From Gemmatimonadota bacterium (GTDB lineage Bacteria; JAAXHH01): DNA of 54,001 bases. Positions 42,041-50,892 of the stretch are shown here, piece after piece. The translations under genes and the position numbers were made by a program. The stretch is from positions 1 to 54,001 of the forward strand of contig JAPOZT010000016.1 in the NCBI GenBank assembly GCA_026705925.1. Direction: 5' to 3'. Under the pieces are notes generated by a model, which saw only the letters and a list, made by a program, of their open reading frames with translations, was not told the DNA's origin and did not search any database. Within the stretch, counting starts at the first letter, position 1, and the number at the start of each line of letters is the position of its first letter.

Positions 42041-42759
42041 TCACTCTCCCTTGGCAAACTTCAATATATCATCCATTATTATGTACCAACTGCCGTAAAT
42101 ACCATCAGGTTTAACTCTCGTTTTGAACTCTTTGAAATACATTTCGCTCTTTTCACTACCAGAAATCGCGGCTATCAACAGTGTGTTTGCCAGCCTCATT
42201 AGTACAGAATCTACATATTCCCAATCTTCCTGCTGGGTACGCAACTCCGTAGTCTCGTACTCCTTCAGTACCGATTCGATGGTTTGTTGGTCATACCGGA
42301 GTTTTTCATAAAGCCGCTCGGTATACCCAAAACCTTCATCTTCCAAGTAGTAGGCTTTGATTTTCCAAGGGAACTTCACAAACTCGAGGTTTTCGCCCAT
42401 TGCCAATAGTTCAAGTTGATTCACCCAAAGTGTGTCATTGCTGAACAAGAGGTGGCCCCCCCCCCCTGCCCTAGAAGAACTGAGTATACACCACCCAGTA
42501 TCTCGTCAGTGTCGCAATCTTTAAGAGTGAAGTTTGTAAAAAGTTGCTTCCCGTCTTCGATCTCCATCCATCCATTGAGACAGATGCTTTTGCCGTTCGA
42601 AAACACAAAAAGTGAATCTATTTTGGAATCAGACCAGGATTCCGAAGATTCGGTTTGTTGGGTCTGTGCAGGCCTGGCTTCTTCAGATTGCTGATACGCT
42701 TGCGCCTCGTAAAGCACAGTTCCCATACAAAGAACCGGTATTGAAATGACCCATCTCAT
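42041..42759 (-). CDS. Exported candidate immunity gene of RHS unit 2, split by a poly-G frameshift
   Basis: Two frames joined at an 11-base G run (coding strand). Frame 1 (42759 down to the run) encodes a signal peptide (MRWVISIPVLCMGTVLYEAQA) and about 80 residues, then stops at 42421 with 14 off-frame residues. Frame 2 continues from the run (HLLFSNDTLWVNQLELL) to the stop at 42041, 135 residues from a TTG codon. With 12 (or 9) G instead of 11 the gene would be one 239-residue (238 with 9 G) exported protein. It starts 4 bp after the RHS unit 2 stop, with GAGGAG at the end of that gene as ribosome binding site. No known family. It is either phase-variable or a homopolymer sequencing error. 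Confidence 0.7.
42456..42466. repeat. Poly-C(11) / poly-G(11) homopolymer tract in coding sequence
   Basis: Eleven consecutive C on the plus strand (G on the coding strand). No other homopolymer of this length was noticed in the window. Confidence 0.95.
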
Positions 42760-42763
42760 GACG

Positions 42764-45166
42764 CTACTCCTCTTCTTCAGGAATGATGTTGTAGATGAAG
42801 TGCATCATCTTCGTATAGTCACCGGATTTCAGGTAACTGTTCAGTTCTGTGACTGCCGGATCACTCTTACCTCCTGGAATTACATACCCCTCTAGTTCAC
42901 TACCGAGAATCTGGCAACCTTTAGTCTGGTCACAAGTGTTTCCTCCGTGTATTACGATATGCCTGTCCAGAGGTACCTGGTCATTGTGAAGTTTGAAATG
43001 ATCTTTGTACGTTTTTCCTCTATGCCTTGCGATGTTGCACGCCCCTTCGGGTATGCGCCTGTTCTGATCCCGCACAGTCGTTGCAGGTCCCGGCGGTTCC
43101 AAAACGAACCCTGTCTGGTTTGTTTCCGGAACTATGAATGCACTCTTCGTTCCGCTTTCAGTTTCTCCAAACCTGAACGATACGATCGAACCACCACCCC
43201 GTTCAATGGAAATGGAAGGTGCGACAGTGTCGAAATTCACGACATCACTCGATGTTCCAACATAGAAGTGATCGACTTTTCTCCCTCCTCTATCGTTTTT
43301 TTGTACGATCTTCCCGGTCTTCTGGTTCACGTAGTATAATAACCGCCCATCCGGATCCACATACTTGAGCGGATTGTTGGCGGCATAAACATACGGACTG
43401 GTCTCCGGGTACTCGTCCTGCATGGGATCGGGCCGCAGGAACCTGCCTATGTCGTAAGCGTACGACCTTGCCAGCATGTAGTCAAGCCCGGACTCGGCGT
43501 CCCGCTCATGTCCCGTGAACCGGAAGTGCGTAGCTCCGGAGCCGCTGGAGGCGAGGACCTTGCCGTAGGGCCAGTAGTCGTAGGCGGCGGTGACGGCGCC
43601 TTCCCCGTCGACCAGGCTCCGGGTGCTCCCCAGGTGATCGGCCAGATAGTAGCTTGCGCTATCTCCGGTTATCCGGGCGATGCGCTTGCTTCCCGCGTAT
43701 ACGTACCTTGCGGTAAGCGTCTGGCTGCCATCGTACTCGGCGAGAACATTGCCGCCCGGACCTCTCAGGTAGTACGTGACCGCGGTCCCGACGGTCTTCT
43801 TCACACGCCTTCGGTCCGGGTCCATGAGATAGGCGTCCGAGCCAACTCCGGTGGTAAGCCCCCGGTAGTCGTAGGTCAGCGCGTTCGTCGTACCCTTGCG
43901 CGTCATCCATCCGTTCTGGTTATAGGCGTACGTTGTGGTCGCACTACCCACGGCGGTGCTGTCCAGCCTGTTGGGCGTGGAGGTACCCGAGTAGTTGTAG
44001 GTGAGCCGGCTGCTGCCGGTCACTACAGACGTCAGGTTGCCGTTTTTGTCGTAGGCGTAGTCCCGGCCTGTGCCGCCGGTCAGGTCGAAGCCGGTGATCC
44101 GGTAGAGGGCATCGTAGGCGTAGTCCGCGGTTTTGGACACGGCGCTGCCATGGCTGTACTCCTGGCTGGTGACGTTGCCGGCGAGGTCGTAGGCAAGCTC
44201 GGAACTGAACTTGCCCGCATAGTCGATGCCGGTGACCCACTCGCGGGGGTTGTAGGTGTAGGTACCGGTGACTACGCCGTCTGCAGTGGTGTCACCCGCG
44301 CCCTGACCCACGACGTGGGTCTCGATATTGCTCGCGGCCGTGTGGGTGTACGTTGCGAGCGTGTTGCCATTCGCATCCCCCACACGGCTGAGCCGCCCCG
44401 CGCCGTCGTAGGCATAGCGCGCCTGCGCGCCGTCGGGGTAGGTGAGTCTCGTCACCCGCCCTGCCAGGTCGTGGTCGTATACTGCCGTCCTGGTGCCGGC
44501 GAGGCCTTCGATGCTCACCTGCTTGACGCGCACATTGCCCAGGTGATCGTAGGCGTATTTGTGCATGACCTCGGCCACCGCATCGGCGTCGGTATTTTCC
44601 TCGACTTTGGACAGGCGCCCCTGGGCGTAGTTGGGACCGCCAGAGGCGGCCCCGTTGCCGGCGACGGGGTCGCCCGCAACAAGGTCGCCGTCGTCGTAGG
44701 TCATGCGGCTGCGCCACGACGAGGCGTCACGCTCGAAGGCGTAGGACCGCTCCGGGTCGAGACGTGAGAAGTCGGCGGCCGCCTCGCCCACGCGGGTCAC
44801 GCGCCCGAAGTCGTCGTAGACGGTGTAGGTGACTTTCCGCGTGGCGCCCGTGCCTTCGGCGCGCTGCCGCGCATCCTGCGAGAAGCGCACGCGTCCCAGG
44901 TCGTCGTACTTGTACAGCGTGGCTGCGTCGGCATCGGGATAATGCTGGCTGTTCATGCGGTCCAGGGTGTCGTAGGCGTAGCGCGTAGTGCCGCCGCCCG
45001 GCATGGTGGTCGAGGTGAGCCGGTCCAGGGCGTCGTAGGCGTAGGACGTCTGGTTGTTCCGGGTGCCGGCGCTCACGCCCGCCGAGTCGGCGATGACGTG
45101 CTGCATGCGCCCATAGGGGTCATAGACCCTGGTGGTGGCCACGCCCTTTTCATCGTCTACGGTCAC
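42764..45166 (-). CDS. RHS unit 2: truncated RHS core with DUF5675-like effector
   Basis: 800 residues from a GTG inside the core (VTVDDEKGVATTRVYDPYGR). RHS-like reading continues upstream without a start (DTITTYDDDPLLRVSSVVPP) to an in-frame TAG at 45386. The core is of the same type as units 3 and 4 and differs from unit 1. The junction DPDG is at 43357-43346. The 194-residue effector domain is a diverged homologue of unit 1: RRIPEGACNIARH and IVIHGGNTCDQTKGCQILG, keeping the His and the Gly-Cys. It ends in PEEEE, whose codons double as the ribosome binding site of the next gene. A likely displaced cassette with its cognate exported immunity gene downstream. Confidence 0.88.
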   Translation of the reverse strand: MTVDDEKGVATTRVYDPYGRMQHVIADSAGVSAGTRNNQTSYAYDALDRLTSTTMPGGGTTRYAYDTLDRMNSQHYPDADAATLYKYDDLGRVRFSQDARQRAEGTGATRKVTYTVYDDFGRVTRVGEAAADFSRLDPERSYAFERDASSWRSRMTYDDGDLVAGDPVAGNGAASGGPNYAQGRLSKVEENTDADAVAEVMHKYAYDHLGNVRVKQVSIEGLAGTRTAVYDHDLAGRVTRLTYPDGAQARYAYDGAGRLSRVGDANGNTLATYTHTAASNIETHVVGQGAGDTTADGVVTGTYTYNPREWVTGIDYAGKFSSELAYDLAGNVTSQEYSHGSAVSKTADYAYDALYRITGFDLTGGTGRDYAYDKNGNLTSVVTGSSRLTYNYSGTSTPNRLDSTAVGSATTTYAYNQNGWMTRKGTTNALTYDYRGLTTGVGSDAYLMDPDRRRVKKTVGTAVTYYLRGPGGNVLAEYDGSQTLTARYVYAGSKRIARITGDSASYYLADHLGSTRSLVDGEGAVTAAYDYWPYGKVLASSGSGATHFRFTGHERDAESGLDYMLARSYAYDIGRFLRPDPMQDEYPETSPYVYAANNPLKYVDPDGRLLYYVNQKTGKIVQKNDRGGRKVDHFYVGTSSDVVNFDTVAPSISIERGGGSIVSFRFGETESGTKSAFIVPETNQTGFVLEPPGPATTVRDQNRRIPEGACNIARHRGKTYKDHFKLHNDQVPLDRHIVIHGGNTCDQTKGCQILGSELEGYVIPGGKSDPAVTELNSYLKSGDYTKMMHFIYNIIPEEEE

Positions 45167-45385
45167 ATAGGACCGGCCCGGGCCGGACCCGGCGGCCCAG
45201 TTGCCGTAGCGGGTGTCGACAGCCGAGTTGTTGTCGTGGCCGGGCGGGACGACGCTGGATACCCTGAGGAGCGGGTCGTCGTCGTAGGTGGTTATAGTAT
45301 CACGTATTGGTAATGCCGGAGACTCTTCGAAACAGATTGGCGTTGTGGGAGACCGAGACCTCTTCGGCTGCGGTAAAGGAGGATT

Positions 45386-45532
45386 CTACGAAATGAGCAG
45401 TGTCAGGATCTTGCTGGCAGAATTGACCGGCCTTTTCAGGTCTGCTGGAAAGGCCGGTGCTGGATCACGTTCTCGATCATCTGGACCAGTTGTAAAATCA
45501 TCACGACCAAGGATACGCTTCAAAGTCATCAT
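45386..45532 (-). other. Conserved junction block with 48-codon ORF, upstream of RHS unit 2
   Basis: Encodes MMTLKRILGRDDFTTGPDDR and 28 more residues; homologue of 41828-41956. The stop (TAG) is directly followed, in the same frame, by an open stretch leading into RHS unit 2. The inverted repeat ACCGGCCTTTTC / GGAAAGGCCGGT is preserved. Confidence 0.5.
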
Positions 45533-45984
45533 TTGCTCGATGACAAGAATACATCACAATACCCGAACGCCGATACTGGCAGGTCCGAGAAGTATGCTAT
45601 TGTCCCATCGGGGTCTTAGTACAAAGCGAATTGTGTTGGAATATGCAAAGCACTCGATACCCAATCTGACCAACCCGGACTTCACCACACCTTTCAGGTA
45701 CAGGCTGGGATAACGGACTCCACTTAGGTGTGTTTCCATGCAGGTTTTCTTCATCTATCCCTGATGAAAGGCCCCTTCAACCGCTCCGCAGTCGTCTAGA
45801 TCATGTCTATCCCACACCCTGTGTGGCGCTTCTACAACAGGCTTTAGTGCGATCTGCTTGATCGCTGACGCTTAGACTCCAAGTTGAACTCTCCTTGTTC
45901 GGCTAGACTTTGAAGACTTAAAACACCGATGCCGATTTGGGGGTGTACTACCCGGAGCCTAATCTAATCATCGAATTCAGGATT
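45533..45984. other. Non-coding or degenerate spacer between immunity 3 and the junction block
   Basis: About 450 bp, AT-richer than the RHS cores. A 66-codon minus-strand frame (45554-45754) is open but has no recognisable product. I see no repeats, terminator or RNA here. Confidence 0.5.
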
Positions 45985-46419
45985 CTAAGGCCTCATAACC
46001 AAAACCCAGACCACCTTAAATATCACGACTAAGGCCACCGTGATAACAAATCCAGCAAGTATGTACTTTAGCCAGAGTTCCGGAAACACATCAAAAACAA
46101 AAAACGCAATTACCATAACAGATATCATAGTAACTGAGACCGTGAACAGTCGTTTGTTAAACTCACCGTACCAAAGGTCAATAATGAAGTTCATGATGAA
46201 AGAAGCGGTATATGCGCCTATACCAAGAAAGACCAAACCCGTAAGAGACTTCTCCGCTTCACTCCAACCATAGCCCAACCAAATGACTAACACTGCGATC
46301 AACACGGTGAGAAATATCGGAACATGGTCCCAGTCAGGGTCGAGTCGATTCAATCGGGTGTACAAGCGATGAACTACCCTAAAGCGGCTCGATTTCCTTT
46401 GTTTTTTACGGAAACTCAT
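45985..46419 (-). CDS. Four-helix membrane protein, candidate immunity for RHS unit 3
   Basis: 144 residues: a basic N-terminus (MSFRKKQRKSSRFRVVHRLY) and four hydrophobic segments, roughly residues 33-51, 57-82, 91-111 and 113-140. No known family is recognised. The ATG overlaps the RHS unit 3 stop as ATGA, so translation is coupled. A polytopic immunity protein fits an effector that acts on the inner membrane; unit 3 carries hydrophobic glycine-rich segments. Function is inferred from position. Confidence 0.72.
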   Translation of the reverse strand: MSFRKKQRKSSRFRVVHRLYTRLNRLDPDWDHVPIFLTVLIAVLVIWLGYGWSEAEKSLTGLVFLGIGAYTASFIMNFIIDLWYGEFNKRLFTVSVTMISVMVIAFFVFDVFPELWLKYILAGFVITVALVVIFKVVWVLVMRP

Positions 46420-49400
46420 TCATTAACCCTTTCCTCTTCTTCATCGGAAGTAAACCATCCAATGATTCTGGAACCGATTTGGGTAGCGGCAGTACTTGCT
46501 GCGATGGCTCGTCTTGCGATGTAACTTTGAGCTTTTTCATATAGCGCTTCCGCTCTTGCGTATCGACTTCTTGCGCGAGAATCTCTGCCTTGACTTGCGG
46601 CACTGTCACCGATTCTCTTAAGTCGATCAGCATCACGTGTCAGATGTTCTACTGTACTGGAAGTGCCGGCTTTTTTACCGGCTATTTTTCCAGCAATTCC
46701 ACCAAAGATCCTTCCAGCGGCTACATCCTCTGCAGTATGCATTAAATCCACATTTCCAGTTTCGTTTACTTGGTGTAATGCGCTGAAACCTGCGTCGGTG
46801 GCTGCTTCGATTCCATACCTGGCGACTTTGTTAACCTTCGACAGTTTGGTAATCAACCCAACCCCTGTTGCCCCGGCCGCGGCTGAAATCGCTACAGAGC
46901 CCAAATCGATTTCATCAAGTGAGCGTCCATCTACAGCAACCTGTATACCGACATCGATCGCTGCGCCAACGATAGCCCCAAAAACAGCAATGTTCCCATC
47001 CGGATCCACATACTTGAGCGGATTGTTGTTGGCGTAGGCATACGGGCTCATGGCAGGATACTCGTCCTGCATGGGATCGGGCCTCAGGAACCTGCCAATG
47101 TTGAAAGCGTAATTCCTGTTCAGCATGTAGTCAAGGCCGGACTCGGCGTCTCTTTCGTGTCCGGTGAACCGGAAGTGCGTGGCGCCCGTGCCACTCGAGG
47201 CCAGGACCTTTCCGTACGGCCAGTAGTCGTAGGCGGCGGTGACGGCGCCTTCCCCGTCGATCAAGCTCCTTGTGCTGCCCAGGTGGTCGGCCAGGTAGTA
47301 GTTTTTGATGCCGCCGGCTACTCTTGCGATGCGCCGGGTTCCCGCATACACGTACCGTGCCGAGAGCGTCTGCCCCGAGTACTCGGCCAGGACGCTGCCG
47401 CCAGGGCCTCTCAGGTAGTAGGTGACGGCCGTCCCGATCGTCTTCTTCACGCGCCGTCGGTCCGGGTCCATGAGATACCGCGCGCTGCCGTAGCCGGTGG
47501 TAAGCCCGCGATAGTCGTATCTCACCGTATCTGCGCCCTTGCGCGTCATCCACCCGTTCTGGTTATAGACGTACGCCTGCCCTCCGGTGCCCGAGGTGCT
47601 GTCCAGCCTGTTGGGCGTGGAGGTACCCGAGTAGTTGTAGGTGAGCCGGCTGCTGCCGGTCACCATGGACGTCAGGTTGCCGTTTTTGTCGTAGGCGTAG
47701 TCCCGGCTGGTGCCGCCGGTCAGGTCGAAGCCGGTGATCCGGTAAAGGGCATCGTAGGCGTAGTCCGCGGTTTTGGACGCGGCGCCGCCATGGCTGTACT
47801 TCTGCCTGGTGACGTTACCGGTGAGGTCGTAGGTAAGCTTGGAATTGAACGTACCTGCGTAGTTGATTTCGGTGACCCACTCGCGCGGGTTGTAGGTGTA
47901 GGTGCCGGTCGCGATTGCGTCGCCCTCGGCGCCTTCTGTGCCACCTGCCACGTTGTCGCCTACGATGTGGGTGGCGATATTGCCCGCGGCGGTGTGGGTG
48001 TACGTTGCGAGCGTGTTGCCATTCGCATCCCCCACGCTGCTGAGCCGCCCCGCGCTGTCGTAGGCATAACGCGCCTGCGCGCCGTCTGGGTAGACCAGGC
48101 GGGTTACGCGGCCCGCAAGGTCGTGGTCGTAGGCGGTCGTCTTGGCACCTGTGAGGCCCTCGATTTCCACCTGCTTGACGCGCGCATTGCCCAGGTGGTC
48201 GTAGGCGTACTCGTGGACGACCTCGGCGGCCGCGTCGGCGTCGGTGTTTTCTTGGGCCGTGGTGAGGCGCCCCTGGGCGTAGTTGGGGCCACCAGAGGCG
48301 GTCCCATTGCCCGCGACAGGGTCGCCCGCGACAAGGCCGCCGCCGTCGTAGGTCATGCGGCTGCGCCAGGACGTGGCGTCACGCTCGAAGGCGTAGGACC
48401 GCTCCGGGTCGAGACGTGAGAAGTCGGCGGCCGCCTCGCCCACGCGGGTCACGCGCCCGAAGTCGTCGTAGACGGTGTAGGTGACTTTCCGCGTGGCGTT
48501 ACTGCTGCCGGCGGCGCGCTGCCGGGCATCCTGCGAGAAGCGCATTCTGCCGAGGTCGTCGTACTTGTACAGCGTGGCCGCATCGGCGTCGGGGTGATGC
48601 CGGCTGACCATGCGGCCCAGGGTGTCGTAGGCGTAGCGCGTGGTGGCGGTCACCGGATTGGTGGCGGTGCCTCTCTCGGGCATGGTGGTCGAGATAAGCC
48701 GGTCCAGGGCGTCATAGGAAAAAGACGTCCTGTTGTTCCGGGTGCCGGCACTGGTGCCCGCCGAGTCGGCGATGACGTGGCGCATGCGACCGTAGGGGTC
48801 ATAGACCCTGGTGGTGGCCACACCCTTCTCGTCGTCGACGGTCTGGAACGATCGACCTTGTCCGGACTCAGTGCCCCAGTTCCCGTATCGGTTGTCTACA
48901 GCCGAGTTGTTGTCGTGGCCCGGTGGGACGACGCTCGATACCCGCAGGAGCGGGTCGTTGTCGTAGGTGGTCCGGGTGATCCTGCTGCCAGCAGCCGCAT
49001 CACTCAGGACGCCGTAGTCATAAGACGGCGCCCGGTGTACCGGCCCCAGAAGACGTTCGGGCAGGTTTACTCGGTTGTACGTCGTCCGGGTGACGATGTC
49101 GTCGGCTTCAGCCCCTGCCCGCGACTGTATGCTGCGCACCAGGCCGTCGTAGTAGGTCGTGACGGCTTCCGCCTTTCCGATGTAGAGGTTGGCGAGGTAG
49201 CCGTCACCAGACTCGCCGGCCGCCTTGAACGCGGGCGTCCAGTTCGCCGGGACGGCGACCGAGGCGCTAGCGCCCTTGAACCGGGTGACCTCGTGGCTGT
49301 AGAGCCAGGCGTTCACCCAGCCCGAGGGCAGCAGTTCCATCTCGACGCGGGCCCAGGGCCAGTTTCGGTTGTATCCCGGCACCATGGCCGTGGACGCGGC

Positions 49401-50528
49401 GGTGCCGCCGATGCTGCTCTCCAGCTTGACGCGGCCGTTCTCATACACCATGCGGACGTAGTCGCCTGAGTCACTGTCATCAAAAGACAGGATGACGGTT
49501 TTGCCCGATGTCGCCGAGCCCGGATGGAAGTCGGCCCTGGCCGTGACGCGGCCTTCGACCCTTCCCGTCTCCAGGACGGAGGAGGGCCCCAGCTTCACGG
49601 ACCGCTTCCCTTCCTTCTGCTGGTTGTATGCGACAGCCCCGCTGCCGGTGACCTCATCGCCGCCCGCGCTGGCGTCGATGCCGGCGCGGAAGTTCGATCC
49701 GGCCTTGGCGTGGAAGCCGGGTCCCAGGACGATGCGCACGCTGGCTTTCAGATCTACGGTCTCTCCGGCCTCGACGACGTAGGGCCCCGTGGTCTCCAGG
49801 CTGACGCCCTCTTCGAGGGTGATACCCTCCGTGAGGGCGGTGCCGCGGACCAGGGTCCGGTGCCCGTCCCTGGACAGATCCTTGTGGCCGTCCCTGGAGA
49901 GATAGGCGATATCGGTCTGTTGGTTCGGCCGGGAAGTGTTGTAGGCGCTGGTAGCGCTGATGCCGCGGGAGAAGCGGTGGTCCCGCTGGGCGGTGAGGCG
50001 TCCGGCGCCGTCCGTGGTCTGCACGACGCGGCGCAGGCCGTCCCTTGCGTACCGGACGGTATGTCCGTTCGCGTCGGTGACGGCGACGGCGTCCAGGGTG
50101 ACCGGATCGTAGGTGGTCATGGCGGCCGGCTGGGCGCCTTCCGGCCATGCGCGCAGGTTGTCAAAGGACGCGGCGGCCGCCAGCGCGCCGTTGGCCAGCC
50201 TGACGGCGTCCACGACGCCTCTGCGGCCCTTCATGTTCCATGCGCCGGTCTTCGGGTAGCGCGCGCCGTCCATGCGGGCATGCCACCGGCCGTTCTTCCA
50301 GGCGATGCGCAGATGATGCCAGCGGCCGGGCACGTAGCGCGCGCCCGTGTCCATGAGGGTCCCGTTGTCCGCAACCTTCACGCTGCCGTCCCGTTCGAAG
50401 ACCCAAAGGATGCGATTTTGTCCGAGGGTTACCTCGGTGCGCTCACCGGTGGCCTGCACCCTGGCGTCGACCTCGAACACGCCGGCGGCCAGGGAGGGCA
50501 GGGTGCGTTCTGCCACGGCGTTGTCCAC
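46416..50528 (-). CDS. RHS unit 3: long RHS protein with LamG-like and coathanger domains and membrane-type effector
   Basis: 1370 residues from a GTG; the frame stays open upstream to a TAA near 50655 without a good start, so the N-terminus is probably missing. Residues about 20-125 look like a concanavalin/LamG-type sandwich (RWHHLRIAWKNGRWHARMDG). Residues about 245-290 (GPYVVEAGETVDLKASVRI...GPGFHAKAGSNF) are a 3-coathanger-stack domain, then a second LamG-like region. YD repeats run from about residue 570 to the junction DPDG (47006-46995). The 193-residue C-terminal part has glycine-rich hydrophobic segments (GAIVGAAIDVGIQVAV; GSVAISAAAGATGVGLI) and a basic helical end. It terminates DEEEERVNE and overlaps the immunity gene. 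Confidence 0.88.
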   Translation of the reverse strand: MDNAVAERTLPSLAAGVFEVDARVQATGERTEVTLGQNRILWVFERDGSVKVADNGTLMDTGARYVPGRWHHLRIAWKNGRWHARMDGARYPKTGAWNMKGRRGVVDAVRLANGALAAAASFDNLRAWPEGAQPAAMTTYDPVTLDAVAVTDANGHTVRYARDGLRRVVQTTDGAGRLTAQRDHRFSRGISATSAYNTSRPNQQTDIAYLSRDGHKDLSRDGHRTLVRGTALTEGITLEEGVSLETTGPYVVEAGETVDLKASVRIVLGPGFHAKAGSNFRAGIDASAGGDEVTGSGAVAYNQQKEGKRSVKLGPSSVLETGRVEGRVTARADFHPGSATSGKTVILSFDDSDSGDYVRMVYENGRVKLESSIGGTAASTAMVPGYNRNWPWARVEMELLPSGWVNAWLYSHEVTRFKGASASVAVPANWTPAFKAAGESGDGYLANLYIGKAEAVTTYYDGLVRSIQSRAGAEADDIVTRTTYNRVNLPERLLGPVHRAPSYDYGVLSDAAAGSRITRTTYDNDPLLRVSSVVPPGHDNNSAVDNRYGNWGTESGQGRSFQTVDDEKGVATTRVYDPYGRMRHVIADSAGTSAGTRNNRTSFSYDALDRLISTTMPERGTATNPVTATTRYAYDTLGRMVSRHHPDADAATLYKYDDLGRMRFSQDARQRAAGSSNATRKVTYTVYDDFGRVTRVGEAAADFSRLDPERSYAFERDATSWRSRMTYDGGGLVAGDPVAGNGTASGGPNYAQGRLTTAQENTDADAAAEVVHEYAYDHLGNARVKQVEIEGLTGAKTTAYDHDLAGRVTRLVYPDGAQARYAYDSAGRLSSVGDANGNTLATYTHTAAGNIATHIVGDNVAGGTEGAEGDAIATGTYTYNPREWVTEINYAGTFNSKLTYDLTGNVTRQKYSHGGAASKTADYAYDALYRITGFDLTGGTSRDYAYDKNGNLTSMVTGSSRLTYNYSGTSTPNRLDSTSGTGGQAYVYNQNGWMTRKGADTVRYDYRGLTTGYGSARYLMDPDRRRVKKTIGTAVTYYLRGPGGSVLAEYSGQTLSARYVYAGTRRIARVAGGIKNYYLADHLGSTRSLIDGEGAVTAAYDYWPYGKVLASSGTGATHFRFTGHERDAESGLDYMLNRNYAFNIGRFLRPDPMQDEYPAMSPYAYANNNPLKYVDPDGNIAVFGAIVGAAIDVGIQVAVDGRSLDEIDLGSVAISAAAGATGVGLITKLSKVNKVARYGIEAATDAGFSALHQVNETGNVDLMHTAEDVAAGRIFGGIAGKIAGKKAGTSSTVEHLTRDADRLKRIGDSAASQGRDSRARSRYARAEALYEKAQSYIARRAIAASTAATQIGSRIIGWFTSDEEEERVNE
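47001..48640. repeat. Long near-identical core repeat shared by RHS units 3 and 4
   Basis: The core upstream of the DPDG junction in unit 3 matches 52197-53790 in unit 4 over most of its length, with stretches of complete identity (for example around 48500-48590 and 53660-53750) broken by indels. Unit 2 (43350-45160) is a more diverged copy. Such blocks allow recombination that swaps effectors. Confidence 0.8.
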
Positions 50529-50892
50529 GGAGAGCGCGCCAACCTCCTGGGTGATGGCGCCGGCCCTGGTGCTTTGTGGACTAAAGCTTGCTGCCCGTGC
50601 CGTCCTAGACTGTGATGATGTGGGGCGGTCAAAGATGCGGGCTTCTGATTATACAGGACGTATTTAAGTACTCGGAGTACGGTACCGCAAAGGGACATAG
50701 GAGTTACACTATCCGCCTGTTTCAGTGAGATTACTTGCCGAACAGATGAACGGTATCCCATGATCAGCTGCCTGTGACGCAGACTATGAGACTATCTGAC
50801 CGTATTCTTTGCTTTTCCCGAGAGATTAGAACGATCATATATCCAGTCAAATGTTATCGTAACATTTAAACTGAGACAACGCAGGAATTTCA
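50529..50892. other. Spacer between immunity 4 and RHS unit 3
   Basis: The first about 125 bp continue the RHS unit 3 reading frame without a start codon (to an in-frame TAA near 50655). The remaining 240 bp are AT-rich and I see no gene, hairpin terminator or copy of the junction block found before units 1 and 2. Confidence 0.5.

Noticed and set aside
45554..45754. 66-codon minus-strand ORF in the spacer before immunity 3
   Set aside because: No ribosome binding site, no homologue at the equivalent place in other units and no recognisable features.
40103..48419. Long plus-strand open frames opposite the RHS cores (40103-41098, 43508-44767, 47157-48419)
   Set aside because: They mirror the YD repeats on the other strand, are monotonous Val/Gly-rich sequences with no family features, and exist only because the GC-rich core lacks stops in that frame.
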